Positions 13,111 to 27,000 of a stretch of DNA of 64,000 nucleotides are shown piece by piece. Source of the stretch: Patagioenas fasciata (Eukaryota; Chordata; Aves; Columbiformes; Columbidae); assembly GCF_037038585.1 (NCBI RefSeq), contig NC_092526.1, positions 35,601,501 to 35,665,500 on the forward strand. Direction: 5' to 3'. How positions within the stretch are numbered: the stretch's first letter is position 1; every line of letters begins with the position of its first letter. Under the pieces are notes generated by a model. That model was given only the letters and a program-made list of their open reading frames with translations, ran no database searches and had not been told where the DNA came from. A program made the translations under genes and the position numbers.

Positions 13111-16100
13111 AGCTTGCAAAGAAATTTTGTTTTGTTATGCTGCTACAGAGTATCATTTTATTCCCACATTACAAATTATTTTTAATGTAAAAATACTCTC
13201 CTCTCATAATAACCAAAATACAACACCCTATATTTCTGTTTCACATTCAATATAACCACAACACTTTGCACTTCCACATCTTTCACTAGAAGACATCCAA
13301 ACACTTAAAAATGTTTTATCATACATCAACTATAAGATAGGAGTAGATAACACACCTTCCACTCTGACAGTTTATCCAAAATATGTCAGATATAATACAG
13401 TAGATTTCAGTACATTTTAGTGTCCCAAATGTTTGGGTCAGTCTATTGCTGTAATCACTGTGGCCTGACCCGCTCGTTTGGCATAGGAGAAAACGTCTGA
13501 AACTGGAACAGACATTTGACTGTTTGGACGTGGGATGGTATATTTTGCAAGTGAGCTTTATCATGACAGAAGAATCACACCCCTACAAAATAACTGTGTA
13601 TTTCACATGGAAACCTCAGTTTAAACTGCCTAAATACAGGAAACGCTCTTATCAGCAGAGATAGACGCGGTAATGCTTTAACACAAGGCTGCTGCGATCC
13701 TGAAGTTTCATGTTTGCAAGAGGAAGCCCAGATCAATCCACGCACATGGATATGAGCCTGTTTGGATGTGTATATATTATCTCCTTGCAGAGACAACAAA
13801 CAGCTAATATGCTCTCCGTGCTTTCCAGCTCTCAGGATTGTCTGTAGATTTATTTAACATAACCCTCCAGCTCCCCCTGAGAAGGGAAAGTCAGCTCTAC
13901 AGGCATGTTTATTGATACAGGAACTTAAGTACCTGACTGACCAGCTTTTGCTTATAATAAAGACACTTTTTGTGCAAATTTTATGGAATGCAGCGTGCCA
14001 GAGTCTAGAAGAAAATGGACAATTGTCAAGCTAACAACACATGGGGGTTGCAGGTCCCTCTGGGAACCACAACCGCAGCAGAATTTTCAGAATTTGCGAT
14101 TTTTTTTTTTTTAGATTACTTTGTAACTGTGTCCCAAAAACATCTAGGGAGAGAGGAAAAATGAAAGGGGAAAATACCACAATATTATTGACCTGTTTGC
14201 AAATAAACATCTGTCCTTTCCACTTCGAAATGGCCAGGTAGAGAAAACTACTAGAAGAAAATATTCCTCCTGAAATACCGTGTTTTAGAAGCAACGCTGC
14301 CAATACAGCAGGAGTTAAAGCAGGTTAAAAGATGCTGGGCGGATCGCTGCAGCTGGCTGAGGCCAGGAGCCTGGAAAGGATTAGTGCTTACGACAGTGCT
14401 TTACGCACGGCGAGCCCGATCCTGCTGAAGTTTATTTGATGTCCTCTGTTTTATCCCCACTGGTCTCAGGGAAACTCCTTGTGGTGAGTAGCCAGAGATA
14501 AAAACGCCAGCAAGGTCCCTGCCACCCCAGTAACGGGGTCTTAACACGTTCCGTGCTCAGTGCGGAATTAAGCAGGACTGTAAATAAAGCCAGGCTTAAA
14601 TGTATCCCTTCGCTAGGTTGAAGATGAAGCAACAACTTCAAAAATGAGCCAAACTGCTTAAAAATGGCAGCTTTTGCAAGGGAAATTCAATCAGTTCTCA
14701 TATTTTGAATGAGGGTGCCAGACAATTCACACAAAAAAAAAAAAAGAAAAAAAAACATAATAAAATGGACCTGCCATAAAAGTAAATGCAATGTTTTCCT
14801 TCACAATACCTGTGTTTACAGAAGCCACACACTGATTTTACAGCAAACTGAAAATGTTTAATAAAAACTGAGATGATCCTTGTTTGTAACAGACTGCTTT
14901 TTCTGATTTTACACTCCTAATTTTGGAATCGAAATGCAAGTGAAAAAAAAAAAAAACAGCATTTTTCCCATGGAAAATTTCATTTTGTTAAAAAAAATAT
15001 TTAAAAATTGGCAAACCATTTCTAACAGCAACTGGGACAGGATACAAAGTTGAATAATGTAGAAACACAGGTCCCGGAGTTCTGCATTTCTTGTATTGCC
15101 TGGGGAAGTCACAGCCTCCCGAAGCCCATCTGCTCCAGCAGACAGAAAGGTGACTTTAATAACATCTGTCCAGAGGCAAATTCTACTAGAGGAAATTTTG
15201 TTTCACAGCCACGGCCATACGTGCTGTGTATATTTTTCATTGTAAATTTATAGCATCAGGGACAACTTAAAGAGACTTAAGTCACGAGAGGCAAGCGAAG
15301 CTCTGCGTTATGGACAAATATTCATGCACTGCGTTTTTTAAGTGAAGACATTCAAAATTCAAATAATATTCAAATCATAGGCTGACTGCTTGAAATGAAT
15401 TACAGATATTGCTGTGCAATAGTAATGCACCGGTTTACATCTCTGCCCTCTGAAAATGACTTCAGGTGTTTATGAGCTGCTTCTGCATTTCGCACAGGTT
15501 TTTTGCTCTTTCCTGGGGTGCTTTGGCGAGGAGGCAGTGCTGGTGGGGGTCAGAGCTGCTTGAGTCACATCCATCTCCACGGCTCATCCCAGCACAGGGC
15601 TGGCAGCACCGCGTGCTGAGCCAGAGCCCTGTCTGCCGGGAACCAGCGCCGAGCTACGTGCCACCCACTCGTGGTCTCGCAAAGCAAGCACGCGATGTGA
15701 CTCGGCTCCAAAAAAAGACCTTTTCTGCTCACTTTTTCTAGCGCAACCTGCATTTGTTGAAACTCAGGTGGAAGCCTGGCAATGTTAGCACCGGCTATTT
15801 CAACAGGAGCAGAGACAGAGTGAAATATACTTAGAAACTCCTGGTGTCCTAACACCTGCAAAATCTCGAGGCTTTTCCACCAAAACCAGCAGGGACTTTA
15901 ATAGAGGATGGGCATAAAACCAGAAATCAACTCCATGTTACACTAGATCCTTCTTTCAGCAATGTCCTTGAGTCTCAAGAGCACAAAAACCCCCTTCTCA
16001 CAGCTCCCTGCAACACCCCATCACACAAAAACTGCTGGTGATGATAAAGGCACGAAGAACAGCAGCAGAACCAGAGGTGGCTTGGGGCATAATGCAGCAA

Positions 16101-17819
16101 GACAAGAGCGGGGTTGGTTTGGAAATGGGGATCACAGGGTTGTTGTCACCACTGGACCACAGTGGGGACCAAAATGCCCATCGGTGAGTTTTGGAGCACC
16201 AGGATTACTGTCCACCTCCAATCCATTTAGCAAGCAGCTACGGTCAGGTGGAACTAACAGTATGGCAACTAACAGTAATTTCTGGAGCTCTTAAAATTCA
16301 TGGAAACTGCAATAAATTAAGAGTTAGAGGAGGTGGTATGGTCATGCCACTTACATGCTTACAAGACAGCATCATTAGCAAGAACATCACTTCAAGGAAC
16401 TGAAAAAAACAACCTTTTTATGTCCATCAAGACCAAGTGAAAGCACATGGATCCATTCTTGTTGAGGCTGAGGTAAACAACTGCTATTTTTCCATGTCTT
16501 TCGCCCATGTCTTCCAGAATAAGTTCATTTTCTGAAACATTTTTTTCATTTTTGAAAGTATCCTTCTGCTGTTGCTGATCCATTGCCCTCATCTGTGCCC
16601 CAAAGAAAACAAAGTGAGTGAAAACATGAAACAAAAGGCATTTAAATATAGAAAAAAAAATTAATTAAAATTCTGCTTTCAAAAGCTGTATTGTGAGAAA
16701 ATAAAATGTATAACCTATTGTGGTAGACTGCAAAACAGGAAATCAACAGGAGCAAAGGCAAATCAGGCAAGTTCCTCTCCTATGCTTTTCTAGGTGTAAG
16801 AGCTTTGTCAAGCACCTATTTCGGGGGCTGGTGGTTGACCGCACCTCTTTCTTCCTCTCTAAGAAAAATCCAAGAAAGCATAAATGTTGTTTGAGTTAAG
16901 TCAAACTTAATTTTTTTTCTTCTCTCCCTTAAACCAGAAAACAGTCGGGAAAGAAGTGTTCAGTTCAAACACAACATTTCATTGCATCTGAAACAAAATG
17001 CTTCAGTTTTGGCTTGGGGTGAATTTTGCACTATTTAAAAACACAACATTTAATCAAATTTAGTCTCATATTTTGTTGAAATAAAAACATTTTCCTTCTA
17101 AATTTCAGCAAAAGGCCCATTTTAATTAGGGAAAAAACCCACCCTTTTCAGCTAAATCTATCTTATACTCAGCACCAACTTACAAATAGTTTTTGTCAAA
17201 TCAAAAAATGCATATTTTGGGCACATCATCTTAACATCTTCTGAGCTTTGGTCTGTGTAGAAGCTGGTACTCTGGACCCTGACATGCATTTTGGCTATTT
17301 GACTATTGCCACAGGTTGAACATCAGTGTCATATCTGTCCTGCAGTCAAGAACAAGGTTGTTTAGTGCTAGGTGCTGTAGGAAGACTATAAGAAAAATAT
17401 AAGTGTCTACATTATTATTATTGGTGCTACTATCATCATTATTATTATTCTAGAAGCCTGGGTGCTGTTGGCTTGGACATTCAATCATCAGAAAATGAGC
17501 AGGGAACAAAATGCACCCCATCGTTTCTTTTTATCTTTGGATTAAGCTATCATTTCTTTGGCATTCCCATTCCCCGTCATGTTAGCAGCTCTTCTACACT
17601 TGAAAGGTTTGATTTTGCTCAATACGATCAATAGCTAAGAACAGCAGAAAGAGAAGATCATCAACACAAGACTATAATATCTGCTTTGGCTCTTCGGTGG
17701 CTCCGAAAACGTGCAAGTATGGTTGAGGAGATGGAAAATAATATGAAACACTCACTAACAGCATGTCGCATAGAAACTTAGAAAACCACTGCAGTCATTG
17801 ACTCGCAGATGGTCAAATG
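13111..17819. other. Intergenic, AT-rich, no gene seen
   Basis: Mostly AT-rich unique sequence. It holds a 13-T run at 14100-14112, interrupted A runs near 14734-14754 and 14943-14956, and a short trinucleotide (ATT)n cluster near 17411-17450. A more GC-rich patch lies at about 15500-15700. No exon, RNA gene or recognisable interspersed repeat is visible. Confidence 0.6.
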
Positions 17820-18320
17820 AACAACATGTTTCTATTCCTGTATTTAATTAAATCTTAATTATGCCACCAACAGGGTTCAAAACAGCATTATGAAACAGCT
17901 TGCATGAATACCAAAATACGATTGGCTGACGAGACTTTGAACTCATGTAATTATCTTCCCCAAAAAGCGCACACGTTGGGTCTATAAAGCCTCTTCGCCA
18001 AACAGCCCATTGCACCACAGCACATGATTAAAAATAAATTCATGTAGAATATACTCAGTTCAAGATATGGAGCTGATAAATGGAGAGACAGATTTTGAAT
18101 TACCAATGAGCCCAGTTGAAAGATGCTGGGAGTCAGGGGGAGACTTTCCAGTCCTTCAGTATACTCTGGATTGGGCCTGTCAATGGAGGCTTTGCATCCT
18201 ACCTTTGTCTGTCTGTAGATAAATGGACCCATACAATTATAAAAATCAAGCAACTCTAATTTAATTCTTCCACCAGCCAATCACGTGAGCTAATTAAAAA
18301 CAGCTGCCTGAGATATTCCT
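17820..18320. promoter_or_regulatory. Candidate enhancer-like island (CCAAT, CACGTG, TAATTA, CAGCTG)
   Basis: The segment is rich in TAATTA-type homeodomain words and has an inverted CCAAT box (ATTGGCTGA near 17921). The right end packs four factor words into 30 bp: CCAAT at 18277-18281, the E-box CACGTG at 18282-18287, TAATTA at 18291-18296 and the E-box CAGCTG at 18301-18306. TWIST proteins and their E-protein partners bind CANNTG sites, so autoregulatory input is possible. Enhancer activity is inference. Confidence 0.35.
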
Positions 18321-18757
18321 TTGAATTGTCTTTTTATGGTTGTTGAAAGACAGCCCTTTATTCAAAAGGAATATCTTAAAGGATCTTTCATTTTTAATAT
18401 GGCAGCTAAAAACCAACAACTTGTAAGAGCATTTTCCCAAGGAGTTCAGCTTTTGCAGTGCTTCCCAAAGCAAGAAGCTGGGAAGGCCCCTGTATGGGAG
18501 CTCCATCCTGAATTTATCTTCCAGGCTCTTCTTCCACCTTTTAAAGATATTTCAAGCTGCTTTTCAACTTGATATTCAGAGCAGGGATCACCTGCCCCTT
18601 TCCCACTAATCAGCAATAAGGGGAAAAGAAGAAAGGTAAAATGTCATTGCATCAGTGTATTTTTTTTCCAATTGAGGTACTAAAATTTAAGCCATTTTGT
18701 TGAAAAAAACATTAGGAGAACAAAAAAATTACGCATTTCATGACTGGGTATACGAAC

Positions 18758-18785
18758 TCTCTCTCTCTATATATATATTTTTTTT
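18758..18785. repeat. (CT)n(AT)n microsatellite with T run
   Basis: A CT dinucleotide run passes directly into an AT run and then a T run. Simple-sequence DNA, no function inferred. Confidence 0.85.
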
Positions 18786-21404
18786 ACAGAGGTAGTCAGA
18801 GCAAATAAGTCAGAGAACAAGGTTCTGTGTGAATTTACAATTCAAAATAAAAATAAAAGTGCCCCAGTAAAAATTTTGCACCCAAGATCCACAGTTTGTT
18901 GAGGGTTAGATTGTCAGTGAAAATTATAGGTTTGTAATGGTTTTAAATTTTAAATTCTTTACCTCCTCCCTGCTGTGATGGATGCACTCCTCCTGACGCG
19001 TATAGAAAGCTTAAGCAATAACCTTTGTATCCCATACTAACTTTAAGTGCAGTAAATAGTATTGACAGCCAATCCACCTGTACTTATTAAATATTTTACA
19101 CACTTAAACGCACTGATTCGAACACAATAAACTAACTGCTATCTCTGATATAAGTGATCCTCTCCTGTGACACCCCCACCATTGCAGATATTTTTAAAGA
19201 TGAACTCAAATTTCTGAGGAAAGTAGATCCTTTCCTTTAAAACTTTTGTTAGTGTAAAAAAGGTCAGCTGGGCAGGGGAAATAACTTCACTAGAACACTT
19301 TAACCTAAAAAAAAATAATAAATCTCCATTGAAAATGCAAAGGTTCTTGAGGAAAATGGAGAATGGGAACCCTCCCCCGGATGGAAGAAATCCTGGCTGG
19401 GGGCACCTTTAGGCTTGTCTCAGAGAGGAGGTAGACCAGAGGAGATAGAATATAGAATTCCCCAAAGTGTCCTTGCACCCAGGGATGGAGGCTACTTCTG
19501 CCACCACCTTACTAAGCCAACAAAAGCACGGGGAGAAGCACGCATGGAAGCTTTTGCTCCCTTGAATTTTCATTTTGAAATTAAATACGACACAGACGGC
19601 CACTCCGTAGATGGCTGGCAGCGCTCCCGCTTCCTACAAAAACCCATCAGATCTGCTGAGGGAATGTTTTTTTTCACACCCATTACTTGCGCTTTTTGAT
19701 TTTTGACCTAATTTGATTACTGATTCATCTTCAAATGAGAGAGCAGAGTTTTTCTCGGGCTTTCCTTTTTTTTCCCCAGTGAGGCCTCACGCTCCCTGAA
19801 CTACCCGAAATCGCTGACACAGTGCGCTCCTCCAGGAATCCAGAGCCTTTCCCACTGAGTTACAAGCTGCCAAGGAGGCTATATTATAACAAAAGAAGTT
19901 TTTATATCCTTCTGTAGGCAGAGTAGTGGATACTTCCATGAAATGTGCATTATCTGAATGGTATTTGTTGATGGTTAGAATCAGCTTATTTAGGAAATTT
20001 CCAGCTGATCTGTAAACAAGCCACGGAGAAGGACAGAGACAGCAACAGTGATGCAGGCAGGTTCTGAACCGTCTTGGCCTCAGGCCTGAGACTTACTTAA
20101 TATCTTAATAGCTTGTCCTTATGAGTCAGTGCAGTGAAGGAGCCAGAATTGCCCTTGTCACAATTAGTAAGTGGATTGAAAGGCAGTCACGGACCATGCA
20201 GCAGCTCAAGATGGGGTTGGGTCAAACATCTCCACCATGGCAGGAATGCCATTGTTTGCAAGGAACCTTGCAGAGGGGTATTGTTCAAAGGATTAAAAGG
20301 AAAAATGACACAGGGATCAAGGTGAGTAAAGTTGAAAAGGAAAGAAGAGAAAGATGAAGAGCAACAAATTTTAGGCAAACATGTCACGGGACTCAACACA
20401 GGTGTCAGTGGCCAACATGCTCCAAGCCTACCATAAACAGGAGCTCAATGTGATCAGACAGTCCCTTTTGGCATCACACTAACCTGTGAAATTAAAGGCA
20501 AGCAGTCACAGCAAAGAGGACCAGCAGCAAATGTTGTTACTGACCAGCCCAACTGATCAATCCAGAACCAAAAAATCTGGGAACGCGGATGCCCTTCTCT
20601 CTTTTCCTGTGCTGCATCACTGGCAACATAGGTTTTGCAGACTGAGTTACGGTCTCAGCACTGCCGTCTGAATCCACCGCAAGCACCGCTTTGCACTGAT
20701 TGCCTGAGCAGCAGCTGATGCGAAAAGAAAACATGCAAGGAGCTAGCAAATCTTCACGTCCCTGAGAGCATTAGACTTCAGTGATGATCTAATTCTGCAT
20801 TTACCAATGGCACCATAGAAAAGCATATCTGAATGCAAACAGATTTCTCTTGGGGAAAGGCAGCATGTTACATATGGGTTTTGCAGGGTAAAACCGAACT
20901 CTTGGAGTGACTTCGTACTCGGTAAAGTGTCTGTAAAAACAGCACCTTCTGAGTCATCAGCTGTGATCCTTGCACACATATCTGCCAACTCCAGCAATAA
21001 AACCAGATTTCGTGCTCTTGGGCGTGTTGGAGCTGCAGATTCAGGCCGGCTCTGAGAAAGGGAGCTCCATCCCCCTCCGGCTCCCGGCTCCCCAGGACAC
21101 ATTATCCAAAATCCTCCTGCGGAGCCCTATTCCTGGCACGGACATGGGAACAGGAAGGAGCCCTGTGAGATGTTCAGGTCCCATCCTACATCCTGCAAAG
21201 AAACACCAGAGCTGCCCAGACAAGGGAGCAGATTTTTCCCACCCCCCAAAAAGCCCCTATCGTGGTGTTTTCATTCGAAACTCGCAGTAAATTCAATTTC
21301 CTGGCCAGCATTAGGGATAAGATGGGAGAGGATCTGTCAAGCACGGGTGCTCTCCACTACCTCTCTCACCAATTCCTTCATCCTTCTTGTTCTCAAAAAG
21401 AGAG

Positions 21405-21440
21405 AAAACAAAACAAAACAAAACCACCCCACACACACAA
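21405..21440 (+). repeat. (AAAAC)n / (CA)n tract
   Basis: Tandem AAAAC units run into CCACCCC and a CA dinucleotide run. This is another A/C-rich, strand-asymmetric tract like the one at 3109-3224. It could be simple expansion or a decayed tail; no target-site duplication is evident. Confidence 0.8.
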
Positions 21441-23910
21441 AAGAGAAAGAAACAGGAATTGCTCAAATATATAATAATCATTAAAAAATTATTATCCACA
21501 GCCTTCTTTTCTCTGCTCTATCCCCTTTCTGCCGACAGGGAGACCCTGCCAAAGGAAAAGCAAAAAGGAGTAAAGGGGTGAAAAAAAAAAACTTGTCCCC
21601 CAAAAATATTTCCCTGGTTTTCTTCTAAACGTAGGAAACTTATGTAAGTATTTCAAAAGTGAGGGTTTGGGTGGGGTTTCCCTATATTTAAGAGGTAAGA
21701 AATAAAAATACAAGAAGGCTTCTTTGACATTTCACATTTAATTGTTCCCTGAAAAAAGTGGGGAATCCGAAAGAAAGTGGAAGTTTTACATTAATTTCCA
21801 AATTAAAAACATAGACATATCAACACTTTGTTAATTCCTCTTCGCTTTGGAACACTGAAGGAAAAATATTGAAAACTGTAGGTTCCAAAAACTTATGATC
21901 ATGATTTTTGTCTGAGATGCTTTTTCCAGCAAAAATAAAAGAGAAAGAAAGCAAATCTTATCAGTGACATGTTTTGGTCCCTGCTATCCAACAGCCTCTT
22001 TATTTTTAACCCAAGAGATTTGTATCTGGGTCAAGTGTACAACCAATTGCCCTCCTCCCACAGTGTAAGATTTAGCCTATCATTTCTCAGGTTAGAAATG
22101 TGCATTTTGCAAAACTCTCTTTGGGTCAGTGATTAGACTGAGTTAAAGGCCAACTCATATTCCATATAAGTCGGTTGGTCCAGTCCTAGCAACAACAGCC
22201 AGAATATCAAATATACAACAAAACCGGCCTACTTAATGATATTTAAAACATATGGCACAACAATATACCACACATTTCCATAGCTTCACGTGTGCATGTT
22301 ACTGATATGCCTTGCATTATAATGAAAATATTAGTACATGTTGGATTGCCCTCCCCCACCCCTCCACATGGAAGGATTTCGTCATTTGTCTGCTCCAGTC
22401 TGATTTTGTTATTCATCTGTGCTGAGTGCCTGACAGATGTTTGCTTGAAAATTTCCAAATCGGTCTGCGCTGGCCTCACGTTGCTCCCCCTGCGTTCACT
22501 GGGCGTTTTACCCCATTGCGTATGGGGAGTAACGCTGCCCACACAGCAGAATGAAGATCGTGATGCAGAGAGGGTGTCTGTGCTGGAAGGTTCCTGCATG
22601 AAACCCACGTCTGGGGACTGGGAGGAAGGGTCTGGGGGCATTGGTGGCCCTTCAGCATCGGCAGACTGAGCATATCTGACTTGATTGACCCCAAAAGTGC
22701 CACCAAAAGAGCCCTCATCACAATCAAGCACACAAAAGCCATTTCCTCCAGCATCCCATGCATCTCCTCAACTGCATGTTATGCTTCTATGCACTTTTGC
22801 CAAGCAACACCCACCTTGCTAAGATTTCAGGTTAAAATCTCCCTCCATCCTTGCCCGCAGAAGTAACTTTGGGCAGAGAAAAAAGGTAACATTAAAACAG
22901 CAGTCACACTCTGGGGCTTTCAAAATTGTTTTATCAGTGAGGTCGGGCTGAAGATTCATATTTTGTAATACTCAGAGTAAGCACTACTGCATGTAACCTT
23001 CTGCTTTCCCTCAAATAAAACTTCTAATGCCTCTGAAAAGTTCTGCTAGGAAATTCAAAACTTCCTTGAAAACAAGTTATTTTCAACCAACTACTTTTGT
23101 TTTTTTTTCTTTCTGAATCATTTTTTTAACATGTGTTCTCATCAAAGAAATCTGATCTGCTTGAGAAGAGCAACTCTAATTACAAAACATCACCGAGCTC
23201 TGGTTGCACAACATGCCGTGAGACACTGACAAGGCTTTGCCTTGTAAGCGAGAAGGTATGTGCCCCACCAGCCCCACCAAAGGTTCAGAAAGTGCTCATT
23301 GTGTTCATGTGGAGTTTAACTGGAGATCTTGGCTCTTTCTCAGCCACTCAAATCTCACAGTTCCCAAGGTGGGGCTGACCCATGGCAAATCAAAGTCAAT
23401 GGAAGCCTGCCCAGGGCTGCTCTTCTCTCGTTGTTGGTGCCACCAAGCTCTTTGTTCTCCTGTGGACTTCTTTCCCTGCTTGGGCAGAAAGAAGATCTTT
23501 CCAATAGCGAATGTGGTTTTACAGAGGTGAGGTCTGAATAAATGGCTGTTCATGTGTCTGCAAGTAGCTCGATGCTTGCAAAGGACTTTGCATGGAGTTC
23601 AGGTGGCTTTATTGGAATTTATCATAAATGTCCCACCTGCCTCCTGGTGTGACCCCAGAAAATTGAGTGACTGGAAGTTTTTCCCCAGTTTCACTGTGGA
23701 TCTGTGCTTTCTCCAGGACATCACTCTTAAGCAGAAGTTCTTTTATGTGAGTTGAATAGTAAAGGGACCTCCTAAGCTGAGGATCCACTCCCCAGTCCTT
23801 CCAACATTTAACAGATCATCTGTCCTCCTGCTTGGATGTGAGAGTGTTTCCATGTCTCCACCCTAAAATAGTTGCATCTCCCACTCTATTCTTTACCATC
23901 CTCCAGAAAA

Positions 23911-24002
23911 TGTTTGTTGGTTGGTTGGTCTTGGTTGTTGTTTTGTTTGTAGTGGTGGTGTTTGTTTGCTTTTTGTTGTTTGGGGTTCTTTGTCTTTTTT
24001 TT
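23911..24002 (+). repeat. G/T-rich strand-asymmetric tract
   Basis: The tract is almost entirely G and T on the + strand, with four C and a single A. It includes TTGG tandem units, GTGGTGGTG and TTTG units. In composition it is the reverse complement of the 3109-3224 tract. It ends in a T run followed by a C run. Confidence 0.85.
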
Positions 24003-27000
24003 CCCCCCTCACTGCTTTACCCTTCCCTTTTAATCAGCTGAGCAATTCTGGGGGCCTTCAATAGCATCCTTATCCCAATCCTGAAATAACTACCTCCCAA
24101 CAACAGTAGGACTACAGAAGAACTGCACTAAAATCCCACCAGACACATCTATTGTCAGAGACCATGGCAACTTCTATAGCTAGGTGCCTCCAATCTTAAT
24201 TCTTTCTAAATGAAAGGCTGCCTAGCGGCATACTGAAAATTGAGCCTTTGAAGCCAGCATACAGCTCCCCCACCTATTATTGCTTTTTCAGATACACTCC
24301 ACTATATCAAAATTATACAGATGGTTCTGTCACGAGTGCAAAAGCAATGGTTTCAGTGTCTTCCCCACATAAAAAATGTAAGCCAGCTTATACAAAGGAT
24401 CTTCCAGTTATATTTCCTCCATGTGTTATTTTTATGTATCTTCCAGGAAAATGCAACTGGAGAATTTGAATTTAATAAGTGTGGGATATGGAGCACTATT
24501 AAGTCTTCAAAGCACAATCAAGCAACAGTGATGGATCAAAGGCCTACAAATATATTGCAAGAAAATTATTGGCCCTTTAGGAGACTGAGACACGACAAAT
24601 GCCTACTGGGTTCGTACTTCAGCCCCCTTGGGAGGGCAGAATTATTAAAAGTCGTTGTAAAGCTGGCTGAGAGCAACGTAACATTTTCTGCTGACTTTGC
24701 AAGTTGAGGATCAGACTTTGGGTCACCTGATAGAGTATGTAGTAGAACTGACAGTAAACTTTATCTTTGCCAAAAACACAAAAGAGAAGGAAATGAAACA
24801 TCACAGTGGTATTGATGCCAGAAAGAAGAAGAAAAAAAAAAAACAAAACAAAAAAAACCATTGGAAAGCTCAACTGATAATGAAAAAGCTGGGGGAGGGT
24901 CAGGCTGAGGACAGGTACGCTCTCCTCCTTCAACAATTAAATGCGAGTTAAAAGACTTCTTAAGCTAAAATACACAGAAAATGTAATACTTTGCAATCCA
25001 CCACAGGTTGTGGTTTTCACCCTTGTAGCAAAGCGAGCTATTACTGTTTTAATTCAAAGATTGGATAATACGGAAGCTAGACCTCATATTTAGGCTGTAG
25101 CTGCTGCCCATGTTATAATATCTCTTGACCTGGGATGCTTATGGGGAAGTTTTGAACACATGCATCACCCAATTAACTTCAATACATTGACTTATATGCT
25201 TGAAGTTGACTGTACATGATGTCGTTCTCTCCCACAGAGACCAAAACGTGCCCCACCATGTACAGCAGCACATCCATCCCTTTAACACTTCATACTTTCA
25301 CCAAAAGGAATACTTCTCAAACCAGCTTCTCATCTGTGATGCTAAAGGTATGATGTTGGCAGCTGGGACACCCAAGTTAGAGTCCAGGTTCTTGGAGCAC
25401 TGCTTCTTACCAGCCAGTCCCAACACAGGAAGGCTCAGGATAATATCGAGAAAGGTGCCCTTGCCCAGAGAAGAACACCAGGGATGCAATGGAGAAAGGC
25501 ATCAATGGAAGGGGGAAGGATACCCTGACTCCTGGATGCAGAGGGCCTGCAAGCTTAAAATACCTGACACTACACATGCAAATCCACAGATGCTTTGCAG
25601 GAATGCTCTTCACACGCCTTTGAGGAGTGCAGCTGTTTCCCTGAAAATTTCATTTCCAGTGCTTCAGCTACTATACATTCCCTTACACCAGCTTTGGTGT
25701 TCACAATCAGATCTATGTCAAGACCACCTGTGCTATGGTTCCTGATGTTCCAACAGGCAATATGGTCTACACAGGTAAATGTTACTTTTGAGAAAACAGC
25801 CAGTTCACTTAATACTTCCGGAACAACAATTCAAAACCAGTGATAGCAATTTATGAATTTTTACAGTTGTTTCTTTTAAATTCAGCCAACTTTAACTTTT
25901 GAGAATTTGTTTGTTTGCTTTGCGGCTTTTTCACCTAATTGTTTTTGAAAGAAATGATGGGCTTTTCCTGCTCTTTCTCTCCAGATCTCACTAAGAATGT
26001 CAAGCCTGGTTTCCCTTGGATTTGCTGAGGGTCCCAGAAGTAGAACATGATCTTTCAGGGTCCAGTGGAGTATTTAACAAAGTTATCTTTTCTTCTCAAA
26101 GTTTATTCAGGTGCTTGAGTTAAACAGGTGTTGGTAAAGACACAGGAAAAAAAGCAGAAGTTTCAATCAGTCTAAGAAACATTATTTCCTCTCTCAGCTG
26201 AGCAAGTCTGGCTGACTGTCCCTTCTGATGTTCTAAGTGTAGACACTCAGCAACTTTGTTGTGTCTTGTTTTGTTTTTTAATGGAAGATTTCAACCTTTC
26301 AGCATCAAATTAAATACTAAAGTGAAACCAAATCAGCTGATAACCAAGCAATTTGATCAGAAGGTACAGCCCATTCCCGCAGCAGAATTCAAAGGGCTTT
26401 CTGTGTCCATTCCACTCCTGGCCAGGCAGCCAGGGACATTGTGAGCCCCTTTGTGCTCAGCTGCTGTGGTCTATGAGGGATGTCCAAAGTGGGGAGCAGG
26501 GGCAGCAGGCAGCTAAAATACCTCAACAACAAGTTAACCTTAACTGCAACACACTGCAGTAACGTAGTCAGGGTTAGGGTGCCTGGTCTTCCAAAATGAA
26601 TCATTTTCCTTGGACCATTCACATGTTTCACAAAACATTGTTCTATCTAGAAAACAAATACCTTTTTTCCCCCTCAATATCTAATTCTGGCAGGTTTTTC
26701 TTTATCTACGTGGCAAGAAGTTCACCAGTCACCCAGGGGGCTCTACAAGGCAATACGCCTTCCCTCTTTCAGGCCATTTAAAAATATAAAAGCAAGACAT
26801 AAAGGACCAAAACCAGCTCACTTCTTGGTTGATATCCAAGGGACCTTCACCAGGTCCCATCCTTCTGCTAAGACACTCAACCACTGAAGGCATTAAACAG
26901 CACCATCTACCTTCACAAGAGTGTGATCCATAGCTCTCCTGAGGCTTTGGGTTAGTCTCATATTCTGCAAACAAAAAGCAATAAGCAGGCTGGGACACTG

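Larger units (their letters stand above)
18321..23910. other. Intergenic, no gene seen
   Basis: Unique sequence. It contains a (CT)n(AT)n tract at about 18758-18785 and an (AAAAC)n/(CA)n tract at about 21405-21440. A short relic at about 23389-23410 has the core AAAGTCAATGGAAG, related to cores near 29060 and 56640. None of the open frames (for example 22243-22731 on the minus strand) resembles a known protein. Confidence 0.6.

Noticed and set aside
24829-24859. A-rich tract as tail of a processed pseudogene
   Set aside because: The sequence upstream shows no recognisable coding remnant and no obvious target-site duplication.
25200-25745. 181-codon open frame
   Set aside because: No homology recognised, no coding-like residue pattern and no splice or promoter support.
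26568-26580. Telomere-like GGGTTAGGGT word
   Set aside because: Fewer than two TTAGGG units; not an interstitial telomeric array.
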